A stretch of 10,254 nucleotides of DNA from UBA1081 sp045537555 (GTDB taxonomy: Bacteria; Bacillota; Clostridia; Oscillospirales; Acutalibacteraceae). The notes beneath the pieces are model-generated. The model did not search any database. It saw only the letters and a list, made by a program, of their open reading frames with translations, and was not told the DNA's origin. Location: contig JAZSPR010000090.1 in assembly GCA_045537555.1 (NCBI GenBank), positions 1-10,254 on the forward strand, in the 5' to 3' direction. How positions within the stretch are numbered: position 1 is the stretch's first letter; every line of letters starts with the position of its first letter. Positions 1-6,554 of this stretch are shown here, in pieces. Position numbers and translations under genes: made by a program.

Positions 1-35
1 ATTCTCAATTCTCAATGCGCAATGCTCAATTGTGG
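1..35. repeat. Degenerate AT-rich short repeat tract
   Basis: The first 35 bases are built from overlapping variants of a short unit (ATTCTCAATT, CTCAATGCGC, AATGCTCAATTG). The same style of unit recurs at 90-121 and again at 10101-10125. No open reading frame here looks real. I read this as the edge of an intergenic dispersed-repeat block that may continue left of the window. It cannot be assigned to a named repeat family from sequence alone. Confidence 0.5.
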
Positions 36-52
36 AAAGGGCTTCGCCCTTT
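36..52. other. Perfect 7-bp inverted repeat (hairpin)
   Basis: AAAGGGC (36-42) and GCCCTTT (46-52) are exact reverse complements around a TTC loop, giving a stable small hairpin on either strand. It lies about 95 bases downstream of the esterase stop codon in the direction of transcription of the minus-strand operon. There is no T-run after the stem on either strand, so it does not look like a standard intrinsic terminator. Confidence 0.5.
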
Positions 53-70
53 GACCCATTTATATAATTC

Positions 71-85
71 AAGCCCGAAGGGCTT
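71..85. other. Perfect 6-bp inverted repeat, possible weak operon end
   Basis: AAGCCC (71-76) and GGGCTT (80-85) pair around a GAA loop. Read on the minus strand, this is the first G+C-rich hairpin after the last gene of the operon (stop at 146-148). It is followed by GAATTATATAAAT rather than a U-tract. It could weakly help termination or 3'-end protection of the operon mRNA, but the missing T-run makes that uncertain. It is similar in composition to the hairpin at 36-52. Confidence 0.35.
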
Positions 86-89
86 CCGA

Positions 90-140
90 AATTGCGAATT
101 GAGCATTTCAAATTGCGAATTTGAAAGAGCCCGACAAATT
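90..140 (-). repeat. Left copy of flanking intergenic repeat
   Basis: Read on the minus strand, from just after the esterase stop codon, the order is AATTTGTCGGGCT (140-128), then two copies of AATTCGCAATT (121-111 and 100-90). The same elements in the same order follow the transporter gene on the plus strand at 10075-10125. There the first block is AATTTGTCGAGCT, a 12 of 13 match. The two copies therefore form imperfect inverted repeats around the seven-gene locus. They may simply be dispersed intergenic repeats that tend to sit at gene 3' ends. Confidence 0.6.
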
Positions 141-145
141 AGTGT

Positions 146-1186
146 TTATTCTGCAAGAAAATCAAACGCCATTCTTCCCGAAACGGAATGTTTGCCGTTA
201 AAGACATCTATATGTAATTTGTCTTCTGCGTTCATAAGGGAATAGACTTTTCTTAATTTTTCATGTGCTGTTTTGCTTGCATTTATGGGGAAGAGTTTGT
301 CTCTTGTTCCCGATTCAATAAGAAGTTCTTTCGGTGCAAGAGATGCGGCAAAATCATATATTTCACCCGTTTCAAGAATGCGGGGGATATAGTTATCGGG
401 ACAATGCCACAAAGAAAGAATGCTGTCTTTAAATGTATTCACATATCCGCTGATAACGGTTTTGTATATGGTGTCATCAAGGACTGATGCATAAAGTGCG
501 GTGAGTCCTCCCCCCGAAATTCCCATAACGGATACTTTGTTTTCATCAACAGTTTCTGTTTCTCTTAAAACCTTTGTACATATAAGAGCTTGTGCAACTC
601 TGATTGTGGCAGTAGTCAGTCCGTAGGGGAGTAAGTGATGCGAAAGCTCATCGCAGGAGCTTATATAAAACGGTTTATATAAATCGTGCGAAAGCCTCGC
701 TTCACCGAATCCGAAAAGCTCGGGAGCTATAACGGTGCAACCTCTTTTTACAAGCTCAACAGCAAAGTTTTTCTGATAATTGTCAATGTATCTTATATGT
801 TTTTTGTTGCCTCTTTTTGAAATGTTCAGAATCTGTCTTACGCCGTATCCGTGACCGCATAATGCCACAACTCCCGTTGTTTTTTCCGTTTTTGTTTTTG
901 GCGTGAGAATGTAAACGGGAGAGTAAAGTTCGTCACATATTTTAAGAGTATATTTTTTTAATGTGTAATCGGGGTAATCAAGAGTTTTGCCCGTTTCGCG
1001 AAGTTCTGTTTTTTCACTTAAATCACAGATTTTATGGACGGGGAAAAGCTCTCTTGCTTTTTGTTTTATGTTTTCTCCTGTCTTTAATGCATCTTCATAT
1101 GAAGATATGTTTTTATATGGCTCGGCTCTGAATTTATCATATAGAGACGACATAAAGTCATCGGGAGAATAAATGTTTTTCTTCAT
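146..1186 (-). CDS. Alpha/beta hydrolase, acetyl-xylan-esterase-like (Abhydrolase_7 type)
   Basis: This 346-residue cytoplasmic protein has no signal peptide or membrane segment. It has the layout of a serine alpha/beta hydrolase of the dienelactone hydrolase / acetyl xylan esterase group. An oxyanion-type GHG lies at 111-113. The nucleophile elbow GISGGG places Ser at 224, the probable acid is Asp296 in SGTRDKLFP, and the catalytic His is 333 in GKHS. The roughly 100-residue N-terminal region before the core fits the Abhydrolase_7 subgroup. It is the last gene of the operon, 13 nt after the GH3 stop, with GAGG 6 nt before the ATG. Inferred role: removing acetyl or similar acyl groups from an imported glycoside, so that the neighbouring glycosidase can act. 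A peptidase, lactonase or other ester hydrolase activity cannot be excluded. Confidence 0.85.
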   Translation of the reverse strand: MKKNIYSPDDFMSSLYDKFRAEPYKNISSYEDALKTGENIKQKARELFPVHKICDLSEKTELRETGKTLDYPDYTLKKYTLKICDELYSPVYILTPKTKTEKTTGVVALCGHGYGVRQILNISKRGNKKHIRYIDNYQKNFAVELVKRGCTVIAPELFGFGEARLSHDLYKPFYISSCDELSHHLLPYGLTTATIRVAQALICTKVLRETETVDENKVSVMGISGGGLTALYASVLDDTIYKTVISGYVNTFKDSILSLWHCPDNYIPRILETGEIYDFAASLAPKELLIESGTRDKLFPINASKTAHEKLRKVYSLMNAEDKLHIDVFNGKHSVSGRMAFDFLAE

Positions 1187-1199
1187 AATTTACCTCAGA

Positions 1200-3272
1200 T
1201 TAAAATGTGATTTTTCCTGAGTTTACGGCATTTCTGCTGTGAGTGCCGACATATACGGTATAACTGTTATCAAGTTCCCAATCACACTTTTCGGGATTAT
1301 AAAATCTTATATCGTCAATGCTTACATTAACTTTAACTTCTCTTGTTTCACCTGCTTTAATGCTTACACGTTTAAAGCCTTTAAGAAGTTTTACAGGTCT
1401 GTCGGTTTCTTGGTTGTCACTTCCTATATAGACCTGGACAACTTCATCACCGTCTGTTTCGCCTTTGTTTGTGACATTTACGGTTGCAACGATATTTTCA
1501 TCATCTTTGTTTACAGTAGCATTACCGAGTTCAAATTCGGTATATGAAAGACCGAAACCGAACGGGAAATGAGGCTCTTTGTTTTCTTTGTCAAAGAGTG
1601 TATAACCGTGGTAATAGCCGTATTCTATATTTTTATCTTCTGCGCCGATATGAAGGAATGAGGGGTAGTCTTCTGCTTTTTCTGCGATTGTGAAGGGAAG
1701 CTTACCTGCAGGAGTCTTGTCACCGCTTATAATATCTGCAAGAGCATTACCGCCCTCAATTCCGCTGTAGAATGACATAATGATGCTGTCAGCATTGTTA
1801 ACCCAGTCTTTTATTACATAAGCACTTCCGCCCATGATATTTACGATAAGCTTTTTGCCGAGGCGTGAGAGTGCTTTTATAAGCTTTACATCTTCTTCGG
1901 GAATATGAAGGTCTGCTCTGTCACCGCCCGAGCCTTTGGGCTTTTTCTTAACATTGCCGAGGTTAACAAGGAATTCACCTTCCTGAAGCCAGTCGCTGCC
2001 TACACATACGAGGATATATTCGCTGTTTTTTGCTGTATTAACAGCTTCATTTACATCACATCCGTTGTAAAGTGCAATGTTTTCTTTGCCGAAACGGTTG
2101 CACATGCCTTCATAAGGTGTAATTGCATAGGGACTGAAAACATTACTGCTTCCGTGGTCGCCCGTGTTTCTCTTATTGGCATATCTGCCCACAACGGCAA
2201 TTTTTGAATTATTTTTAACGGGAAGAATGTTGTTTTCGTTTTTAAGAAGAACCATACCTTTTGTTGCGGTTTCTCTTGCAAGATTGATATGTTCTTCTGA
2301 AAGAATGACACTCTTGTCATGCTTTTTATGTTTCGGCAGAGTTGAAATGAGGGCACGGAGCACTCTTTCAGCGGCTGTATCAATATCTTTTTGAGTCAAT
2401 TCACCTTTTTTTACTTTAAGGGGGAGAACTGCATATCTGAAAAGATAGGGCATTTCAACATCCATACCCGCTTTTATGCTTCTTACAGCATCATAAATAC
2501 CGTAGAAGAAATCGGAGAGAGCAAAACCGTCAAAGCCCCATTCATCTCTTAAAATGTCTGTAAGGAGTTCCTTGTTTTCGCAAGCATAAGTGCCGTTTAC
2601 CTTATTGTAAGCACCCATTATTGACATAGCGCCCGCATCGATGCACTTTTTGAAATGGGGAAGATAAACTTCGCGGAGAGTTCTTTCGTCTGCAATTGCG
2701 TTTGCGCTGAAACGAAGGTCTTCGATGCTGTTGAGTGCGTAATGTTTGGGACAGGCAATTATGCCGTTATCCTGCATAGCCTTAGTGAGTGCGGCACCCA
2801 TTCTGCCCAGAAGATACGGGTCTTCTCCGTATGTTTCCTGAGCTCTGCCCCACATGGGATTTCTGAGAAGATTTATACACACACCCGCAAAAAGGTTTGC
2901 ATCGAGTGCTGATGCCTCTTTTGCAAATACTTCGCCAATACGGTATTCGAGTTCATCGTCAAATGTTGCACCGCGGAGCATTGAAACGGGGAAACAGGTG
3001 CATTTTCCCATAACAATACCTCTCGGACCGTCCGTGAAAAGCACAGGAGGGATGCCGAGCCTTTTACAACCGCCTGCAGGGTATGCTTCGCCGTTATAGT
3101 ATCTGCCTTTTGTCAATGTGTTTTTGATTGTGACACCCATTGCATGACCCTGTAACATACGGATTTTCTCTTTGAGTGTCATTTCAAGAAGTAGTGTGTG
3201 AGCAACTTCATAAAGCTTCTCTTTTGTGGGTTCGTTTTTATAGATTTCACACGCTTTACTGAAATTCATCAT
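1200..3272 (-). CDS. Glycoside hydrolase family 3 beta-glycosidase, cytoplasmic
   Basis: This 690-residue protein has the full GH3 architecture. An N-terminal TIM barrel (about 30-310) contains TDGPRG (80-85), the substrate-binding KH pair (176-177) and the nucleophile Asp254 in ALSDFF, followed by AGMDVEMP (268-275). A C-terminal alpha/beta sandwich (about 335-560) begins with GMVLLKNENNILPV. A fibronectin III-like domain (about 585-685) closes the protein. The acid/base Glu is probably 431 or 433 (QEGE). It hydrolyses terminal beta-linked sugars; glucoside, xyloside and galactoside specificity cannot be separated by eye. It has no signal peptide, so it acts on imported substrate. AAGGAG lies 8 nt before the ATG at 3272, overlapping the stop of the previous gene. 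An odd point is the extended lysine/glycine-rich loop between EGE and the conserved DR (451-452). It is probably a beta-glucosidase acting on small glycosides. Confidence 0.93.
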   Translation of the reverse strand: MMNFSKACEIYKNEPTKEKLYEVAHTLLLEMTLKEKIRMLQGHAMGVTIKNTLTKGRYYNGEAYPAGGCKRLGIPPVLFTDGPRGIVMGKCTCFPVSMLRGATFDDELEYRIGEVFAKEASALDANLFAGVCINLLRNPMWGRAQETYGEDPYLLGRMGAALTKAMQDNGIIACPKHYALNSIEDLRFSANAIADERTLREVYLPHFKKCIDAGAMSIMGAYNKVNGTYACENKELLTDILRDEWGFDGFALSDFFYGIYDAVRSIKAGMDVEMPYLFRYAVLPLKVKKGELTQKDIDTAAERVLRALISTLPKHKKHDKSVILSEEHINLARETATKGMVLLKNENNILPVKNNSKIAVVGRYANKRNTGDHGSSNVFSPYAITPYEGMCNRFGKENIALYNGCDVNEAVNTAKNSEYILVCVGSDWLQEGEFLVNLGNVKKKPKGSGGDRADLHIPEEDVKLIKALSRLGKKLIVNIMGGSAYVIKDWVNNADSIIMSFYSGIEGGNALADIISGDKTPAGKLPFTIAEKAEDYPSFLHIGAEDKNIEYGYYHGYTLFDKENKEPHFPFGFGLSYTEFELGNATVNKDDENIVATVNVTNKGETDGDEVVQVYIGSDNQETDRPVKLLKGFKRVSIKAGETREVKVNVSIDDIRFYNPEKCDWELDNSYTVYVGTHSRNAVNSGKITF

Positions 3273-3280
3273 AATATCTT

Positions 3281-3286
3281 CTCCTT
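3281..3286 (-). promoter_or_regulatory. Ribosome binding site AAGGAG for the GH3 gene
   Basis: AAGGAG on the minus strand overlaps the TAA stop of the upstream gene and sits 8 nt before the first of two consecutive ATG codons (3272 and 3269). This spacing favours the first one. The overlap suggests translational coupling. Confidence 0.7.
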
Positions 3287-4028
3287 AATAACTTTTCAGT
3301 TTCAGGGTGTCTTTGAAAAATGCTTTATCTTTATCACCCGAAACAAATTCAATCATTACAATTCCGTTAAAATTCTTTGAAATAAATTTTTTGAGAAGTG
3401 TGTCGAGATAATTCTTATTCTTTTTTCTGAACCGCTGTTCTCTTTTTAAATCACGGTAAGAAACATGTACATTGAGAATATGCTCATAAGTTCTCTCAAT
3501 TCTGTCAAGGTCGTATTCCATGCGGAAATATCTCGACTGGAAGTATGTTCTGAAATTGTCCTGACAGATGTCTTGTTTTATTTTGAGGAATGCATCCGTA
3601 TTGTTATTGAATGTGTTGTCATGACATTCGGGGCAGACAAGAAGACCGTAATTTTCTGCAATAACACACATCTTTTTTGTGTTTTCGAGAAGTTGACGGT
3701 ATTCGTCAGCGGAAGTGTCTTCGCTGTTTTTCTTTCCTAGCCATATGCGGATTGAAGAGGCGTTCATTTCCTTTGCAATAAGGCATATTTCTTTCCACTT
3801 TTCTTCATCATTTAAAGCTGAGTTGAAATAGCTTCCGTAAGAAGAAATTGCAATTTCTGCATCATCGCAGAGCTTTTTTACCTTTTTTGCATCGTCTGTA
3901 TTTTTAACGTGGACATCTCCTCCCCATTCAATAAAGCCGATACCTGCTTTTTTTGCAATGACAACAACTTCTTCAACTGTCTTTTTTCTGAAAGTAACAG
4001 AGCAGAGTCCGATTTTTAGTGTGTTCAT
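3285..4028 (-). CDS. Sugar phosphate isomerase/epimerase-like TIM-barrel protein
   Basis: This 247-residue protein belongs by appearance to the xylose-isomerase-like / AP endonuclease 2 TIM-barrel superfamily, whose members bind a divalent metal and isomerise, epimerise, dehydrate or eliminate on sugars. Likely metal ligands or active-site residues are Glu34 (IEWGG), Glu134 and His136 (PECHDN), His188 (HVSYRD) and Glu227 (MIEFV). The start at 4028 is preferred over an in-frame upstream codon at 4070. It has AGAGG 7 nt upstream, and the longer version would run 32 nt into the flavoprotein gene. The stop of the flavoprotein gene lies 10 nt upstream. The protein is somewhat short for the superfamily, which often runs 270-300 residues. 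The substrate is unknown. In this operon it may handle the released sugar, or a modified sugar still attached to the aglycone. Confidence 0.8.
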   Translation of the reverse strand: MNTLKIGLCSVTFRKKTVEEVVVIAKKAGIGFIEWGGDVHVKNTDDAKKVKKLCDDAEIAISSYGSYFNSALNDEEKWKEICLIAKEMNASSIRIWLGKKNSEDTSADEYRQLLENTKKMCVIAENYGLLVCPECHDNTFNNNTDAFLKIKQDICQDNFRTYFQSRYFRMEYDLDRIERTYEHILNVHVSYRDLKREQRFRKKNKNYLDTLLKKFISKNFNGIVMIEFVSGDKDKAFFKDTLKLKSY

Positions 4029-4035
4029 TTTTATT

Positions 4036-4039
4036 CCTC
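4036..4039 (-). promoter_or_regulatory. Ribosome binding site (AGAGGAA) fixing the TIM-barrel start
   Basis: GAGG, within AGAGGAA on the minus strand, lies 7 nt before the ATG at 4028 and shares its edge with the TAG stop of the upstream flavoprotein gene (4041-4039). It selects 4028 over the upstream in-frame codon at 4070. Confidence 0.7.
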
Positions 4040-5808
4040 TATTCGCTGATTTGTGCGAGATAATATTCAAACGGTTTTGTTTCTGTGGGGACGGGAGAAA
4101 CCTTTATATATTCGGTTTTTCCGTTTTTTGTTATTGTGAGATAATCTCTGTAATAACGGTTTTCATTTATAATTTCACCGTTTTTTATAAAGATTGCTCC
4201 GCCGCGGCTTCCTGTTTCGGGAAGCTCTGAAACAAATGCTTCAAGAAGTGCTTTCATGGAAATGAGCATATCTTTATCACGGTAATATTCTGATAGATTT
4301 CTGTGTTTTTTCGGATAATTTTCAAGAAGTGAAGTTACTTCACCCAGAAGTTCAACGCAACCCTCATAATCTCTTTTAAAAGATGCAACATTGCTCATTT
4401 TCTTTTTTAAGTATGAATAATCGGTTTCATTATCTTTTTCAATGACAGTATCACTTATTTCATCAAAATCGAAATCAAAGGGGAGTGACGGTTTTGTGCT
4501 TATATGCTTTGCGGCAATGAGACCTGAGACCTGAGTGTCGTTTAGTGCCGAGCCTCCGGGGCGTGACAGTCCGAATGTGCCGGCTGCTTCACCCGTTACA
4601 TAAAGCCCTTTTATGTCTGATTCAAAGTTGTTGTCTGTATAAACCCCGCCGTTGTTGTGCTGAGCACATACGGCTATGCGCAGTTTATCTTTATGTATAT
4701 CAATACCCTGACGCAGATAAACGTCAATTGCCTTGCTGTTGAGTTTTCTGAGTCTTTCAATGGGAGTGTCACCGAGTGAATCTGTTTTTATAAGGTACTC
4801 TTTTGCTTCATCGGAAAGAGCTTTAAAGCAGAAGCTTTCGGGGTTCTTGCTGTAATCAAGATAAACCTTTCTGCCCTTTGACGTTTCGGAATGGACTGCG
4901 ATATCAATGAGTGAGCTTTTATCAGACCTTTCAAATGAGAAAGGCCATTGATAGCCTTTAAGGAAAACAAAGCTGTAAGCTTCGTTTATATCTTCAAAAC
5001 AGTATTTTAAAAATTCACGTTCGTTGCCGTCATTGTCAATGCTTACAAAACGGGGGATAACTTGCATAAAACTGCCCGAAACATTCCAGCGGAAGTCAAC
5101 GGAAGCCATACCGTACTGCCATTGTGTGAAGTTGCACATCCTGACACCCGATTCGATAAGCACGCCCGTCATTCCGTGCTGAGATTCGGGATAGACAGAT
5201 TCTTCATAAATGCAAGCGGGAGCACCCGTAGCGCAGATTATATTTTCGGCATAGAAATTCTCTTCTTTTTTACTTAAAAGGTCAAGAACACGCACTCCGT
5301 AAGCCCTGTTATCTTTAACAAGGATTTTTATAACCTGTTTGTTGTCAAGCAGGGGAGTTTTATTGATTCGGGTTACCTGATATTCAAGTTTTTCGGTCAT
5401 TTTCTTTGATGTAAGGGGACCGACGGAAGTGGCTCTCAAAGTGTCATCGTGGTCGGTTTTATAACCGGGGTAACCGCCGAAACCGTCTGTGGGGAAGCCC
5501 ACACCGTAGTCGCATAATGTAAGGAAACATTTCAGGCTGTTGACGGCTTCGAGATACATCTTTTCGCCGTCACACGAGCCGCCCGAAAACATATCCGAAG
5601 CCATTTTGTATGCGCTGTCGGGAGTGTGACCGTCCATTGAAAGCTTGTAATAAGTCTGTTTGTCGCTTCCCGTGTTTCTTGAAGTGCCCGAAAGCCTGTT
5701 TTCGGTTACAACGGCAATATCTGTTAGTCCTTCTTTAAAAAGATGGTCTGCCGCTGAATAAGCCGCCGCACCGCTTCCGATAATCAGGGCTTTATAGACT
5801 TTTTTCAT
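4039..5808 (-). CDS. FAD-dependent oxidoreductase, fumarate reductase/succinate dehydrogenase flavoprotein-like
   Basis: This 589-residue soluble protein has an N-terminal Rossmann FAD-binding motif (ALIIGSGAAA, 7-16). A second segment, SGTSRNTGSDKQ (40-51), is typical of the fumarate reductase / L-aspartate oxidase fold. A C-terminal FAD-contact block contains QHNNGG (383-388), GLYVTGEAAG (401-410) and RPGGSALNDTQ (416-426). It lacks a signal peptide, a haem-binding domain and an FMN-binding domain, so it is not a periplasmic flavocytochrome fumarate reductase. Related flavoproteins reduce or desaturate C-C bonds next to carbonyls in steroids and (iso)flavonoids. Substrate-binding arginine and histidine residues could not be mapped by eye. 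I chose ATG 5808, which overlaps the SDR stop as ATGA and has GAGG 5 nt upstream, over a GTG six bases earlier. Inferred role: a reductive or oxidative step on the aglycone. Confidence 0.83.
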   Translation of the reverse strand: MKKVYKALIIGSGAAAYSAADHLFKEGLTDIAVVTENRLSGTSRNTGSDKQTYYKLSMDGHTPDSAYKMASDMFSGGSCDGEKMYLEAVNSLKCFLTLCDYGVGFPTDGFGGYPGYKTDHDDTLRATSVGPLTSKKMTEKLEYQVTRINKTPLLDNKQVIKILVKDNRAYGVRVLDLLSKKEENFYAENIICATGAPACIYEESVYPESQHGMTGVLIESGVRMCNFTQWQYGMASVDFRWNVSGSFMQVIPRFVSIDNDGNEREFLKYCFEDINEAYSFVFLKGYQWPFSFERSDKSSLIDIAVHSETSKGRKVYLDYSKNPESFCFKALSDEAKEYLIKTDSLGDTPIERLRKLNSKAIDVYLRQGIDIHKDKLRIAVCAQHNNGGVYTDNNFESDIKGLYVTGEAAGTFGLSRPGGSALNDTQVSGLIAAKHISTKPSLPFDFDFDEISDTVIEKDNETDYSYLKKKMSNVASFKRDYEGCVELLGEVTSLLENYPKKHRNLSEYYRDKDMLISMKALLEAFVSELPETGSRGGAIFIKNGEIINENRYYRDYLTITKNGKTEYIKVSPVPTETKPFEYYLAQISE

Positions 5809-6542
5809 AAGCACCTCACGCTGAATCCGCCGTCACAGTCAATAACCGTGCCCGTGCAGAAATCAAAATTACCGTCTGCCACAGCCGAAACGCATTTTGC
5901 AACATCGGAAGGCTGTCCCATTCTTTTAATGGGAGTGATGCCCTCGGAAATGAGTTTTTCATATTTTTCTTTTACTTTTGAAGTCATATCTGTTTCGATA
6001 ATACCGGGTCTTATTTCAATTACGCTTACACCGTATTCGGCAAGTCTTGCGGCAAAAAGCTTTGTTGTCATTGAAATACCTGCTTTTGAAATGCAGTATT
6101 CACCCCTGTTTACCGATGCCGTGTAAGCAGACATTGAAGATATATTGACTATTCTTGATTTTCCGTTTGCGATAAGGAAAGGTGTGAGTGCCTGAGTGAC
6201 AAAAAATGTGCCTTTTAAGTTGATGTCTGTAAGATAATCGAAGTCATCGGGTGTGATTTCGAGAATATCCTTTCTCTCTCTCGGAGCACAACCTGCGTTG
6301 TTTACAAGTAAATCAAGTCTGCCGAACTTTTCACCCACAAATGCGGCAAGATGCTTTCTGTCCTCATCAACAGATATGTCGCAGGGCAGAAAATGAACTT
6401 TTTTTAAATATGTATTTTCGAGTTCTGTTACCTCATCACTCTTTTTTCTTGATGTTATGATAACATCATAATCTTTTTTCAGCAGTTCTTCGGCTATTGC
6501 TCTGCCGATGCCTCTGCTTCCTCCAGTTACAACTGCAACCAT
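5805..6542 (-). CDS. Short-chain dehydrogenase/reductase (SDR)
   Basis: This 245-residue classical SDR has every key motif: the cofactor-binding TGGSRGIG (6-13), NNAG (81-84), Asn108, the catalytic Ser136, Tyr149 and Lys153 (YCISK), RPGIIETDM (178-186), and the C-terminal GTVIDCDGGF. It interconverts a carbonyl and an alcohol using NAD(P)H; SR at 31-32 after beta-2 may favour NADP(H), but this is weak. The start at 6542 is preferred over an in-frame upstream codon at 6578: GAGG lies 8 nt before it, and the longer form would overlap the OYE gene. The gene lies 10 nt after the OYE stop and overlaps the flavoprotein start by 4 nt (ATGA). Its position between two redox flavoproteins suggests it reduces the ketone product of the first enzyme. 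A 3-oxoacyl reductase-like role is possible but not supported by the context. Confidence 0.92.
   Translation of the reverse strand: MVAVVTGGSRGIGRAIAEELLKKDYDVIITSRKKSDEVTELENTYLKKVHFLPCDISVDEDRKHLAAFVGEKFGRLDLLVNNAGCAPRERKDILEITPDDFDYLTDINLKGTFFVTQALTPFLIANGKSRIVNISSMSAYTASVNRGEYCISKAGISMTTKLFAARLAEYGVSVIEIRPGIIETDMTSKVKEKYEKLISEGITPIKRMGQPSDVAKCVSAVADGNFDFCTGTVIDCDGGFSVRCL
5814..5817 (-). promoter_or_regulatory. Ribosome binding site (GTGAGGTG) fixing the flavoprotein start
   Basis: GAGG within the last codons of the SDR gene lies 5 nt before ATG 5808, which overlaps the SDR stop as ATGA. The GTG at 5814 begins inside this site, so it is an unlikely start. Confidence 0.7.
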
Positions 6543-6550
6543 ATGTTTTT

Positions 6551-6554
6551 CCTC
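6551..6554 (-). promoter_or_regulatory. Ribosome binding site (TGAGGAA) fixing the SDR start
   Basis: GAGG on the minus strand overlaps the TGA stop of the OYE gene and lies 8 nt before the ATG at 6542. It supports the shorter SDR, which begins directly with the nucleotide-binding strand. Confidence 0.7.

Noticed and set aside
36..85. Tandem hairpins as a definite intrinsic terminator of the operon
   Set aside because: Neither stem is followed by a T-run in the operon's direction, so only a weak termination or mRNA-end role can be suggested.
90..121. AATTGCGAATT repeats as a CRISPR array or replication origin iterons
   Set aside because: There are only two copies per site, unequal spacing, no spacer structure, and no cas, dnaA or rep gene nearby.
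15..245. Plus-strand 76-codon frame at the left edge
   Set aside because: It runs through the repeats and hairpins and into the 3' end of the esterase gene in antisense. Its resemblance to the antisense frame at the right end comes only from the shared repeat.
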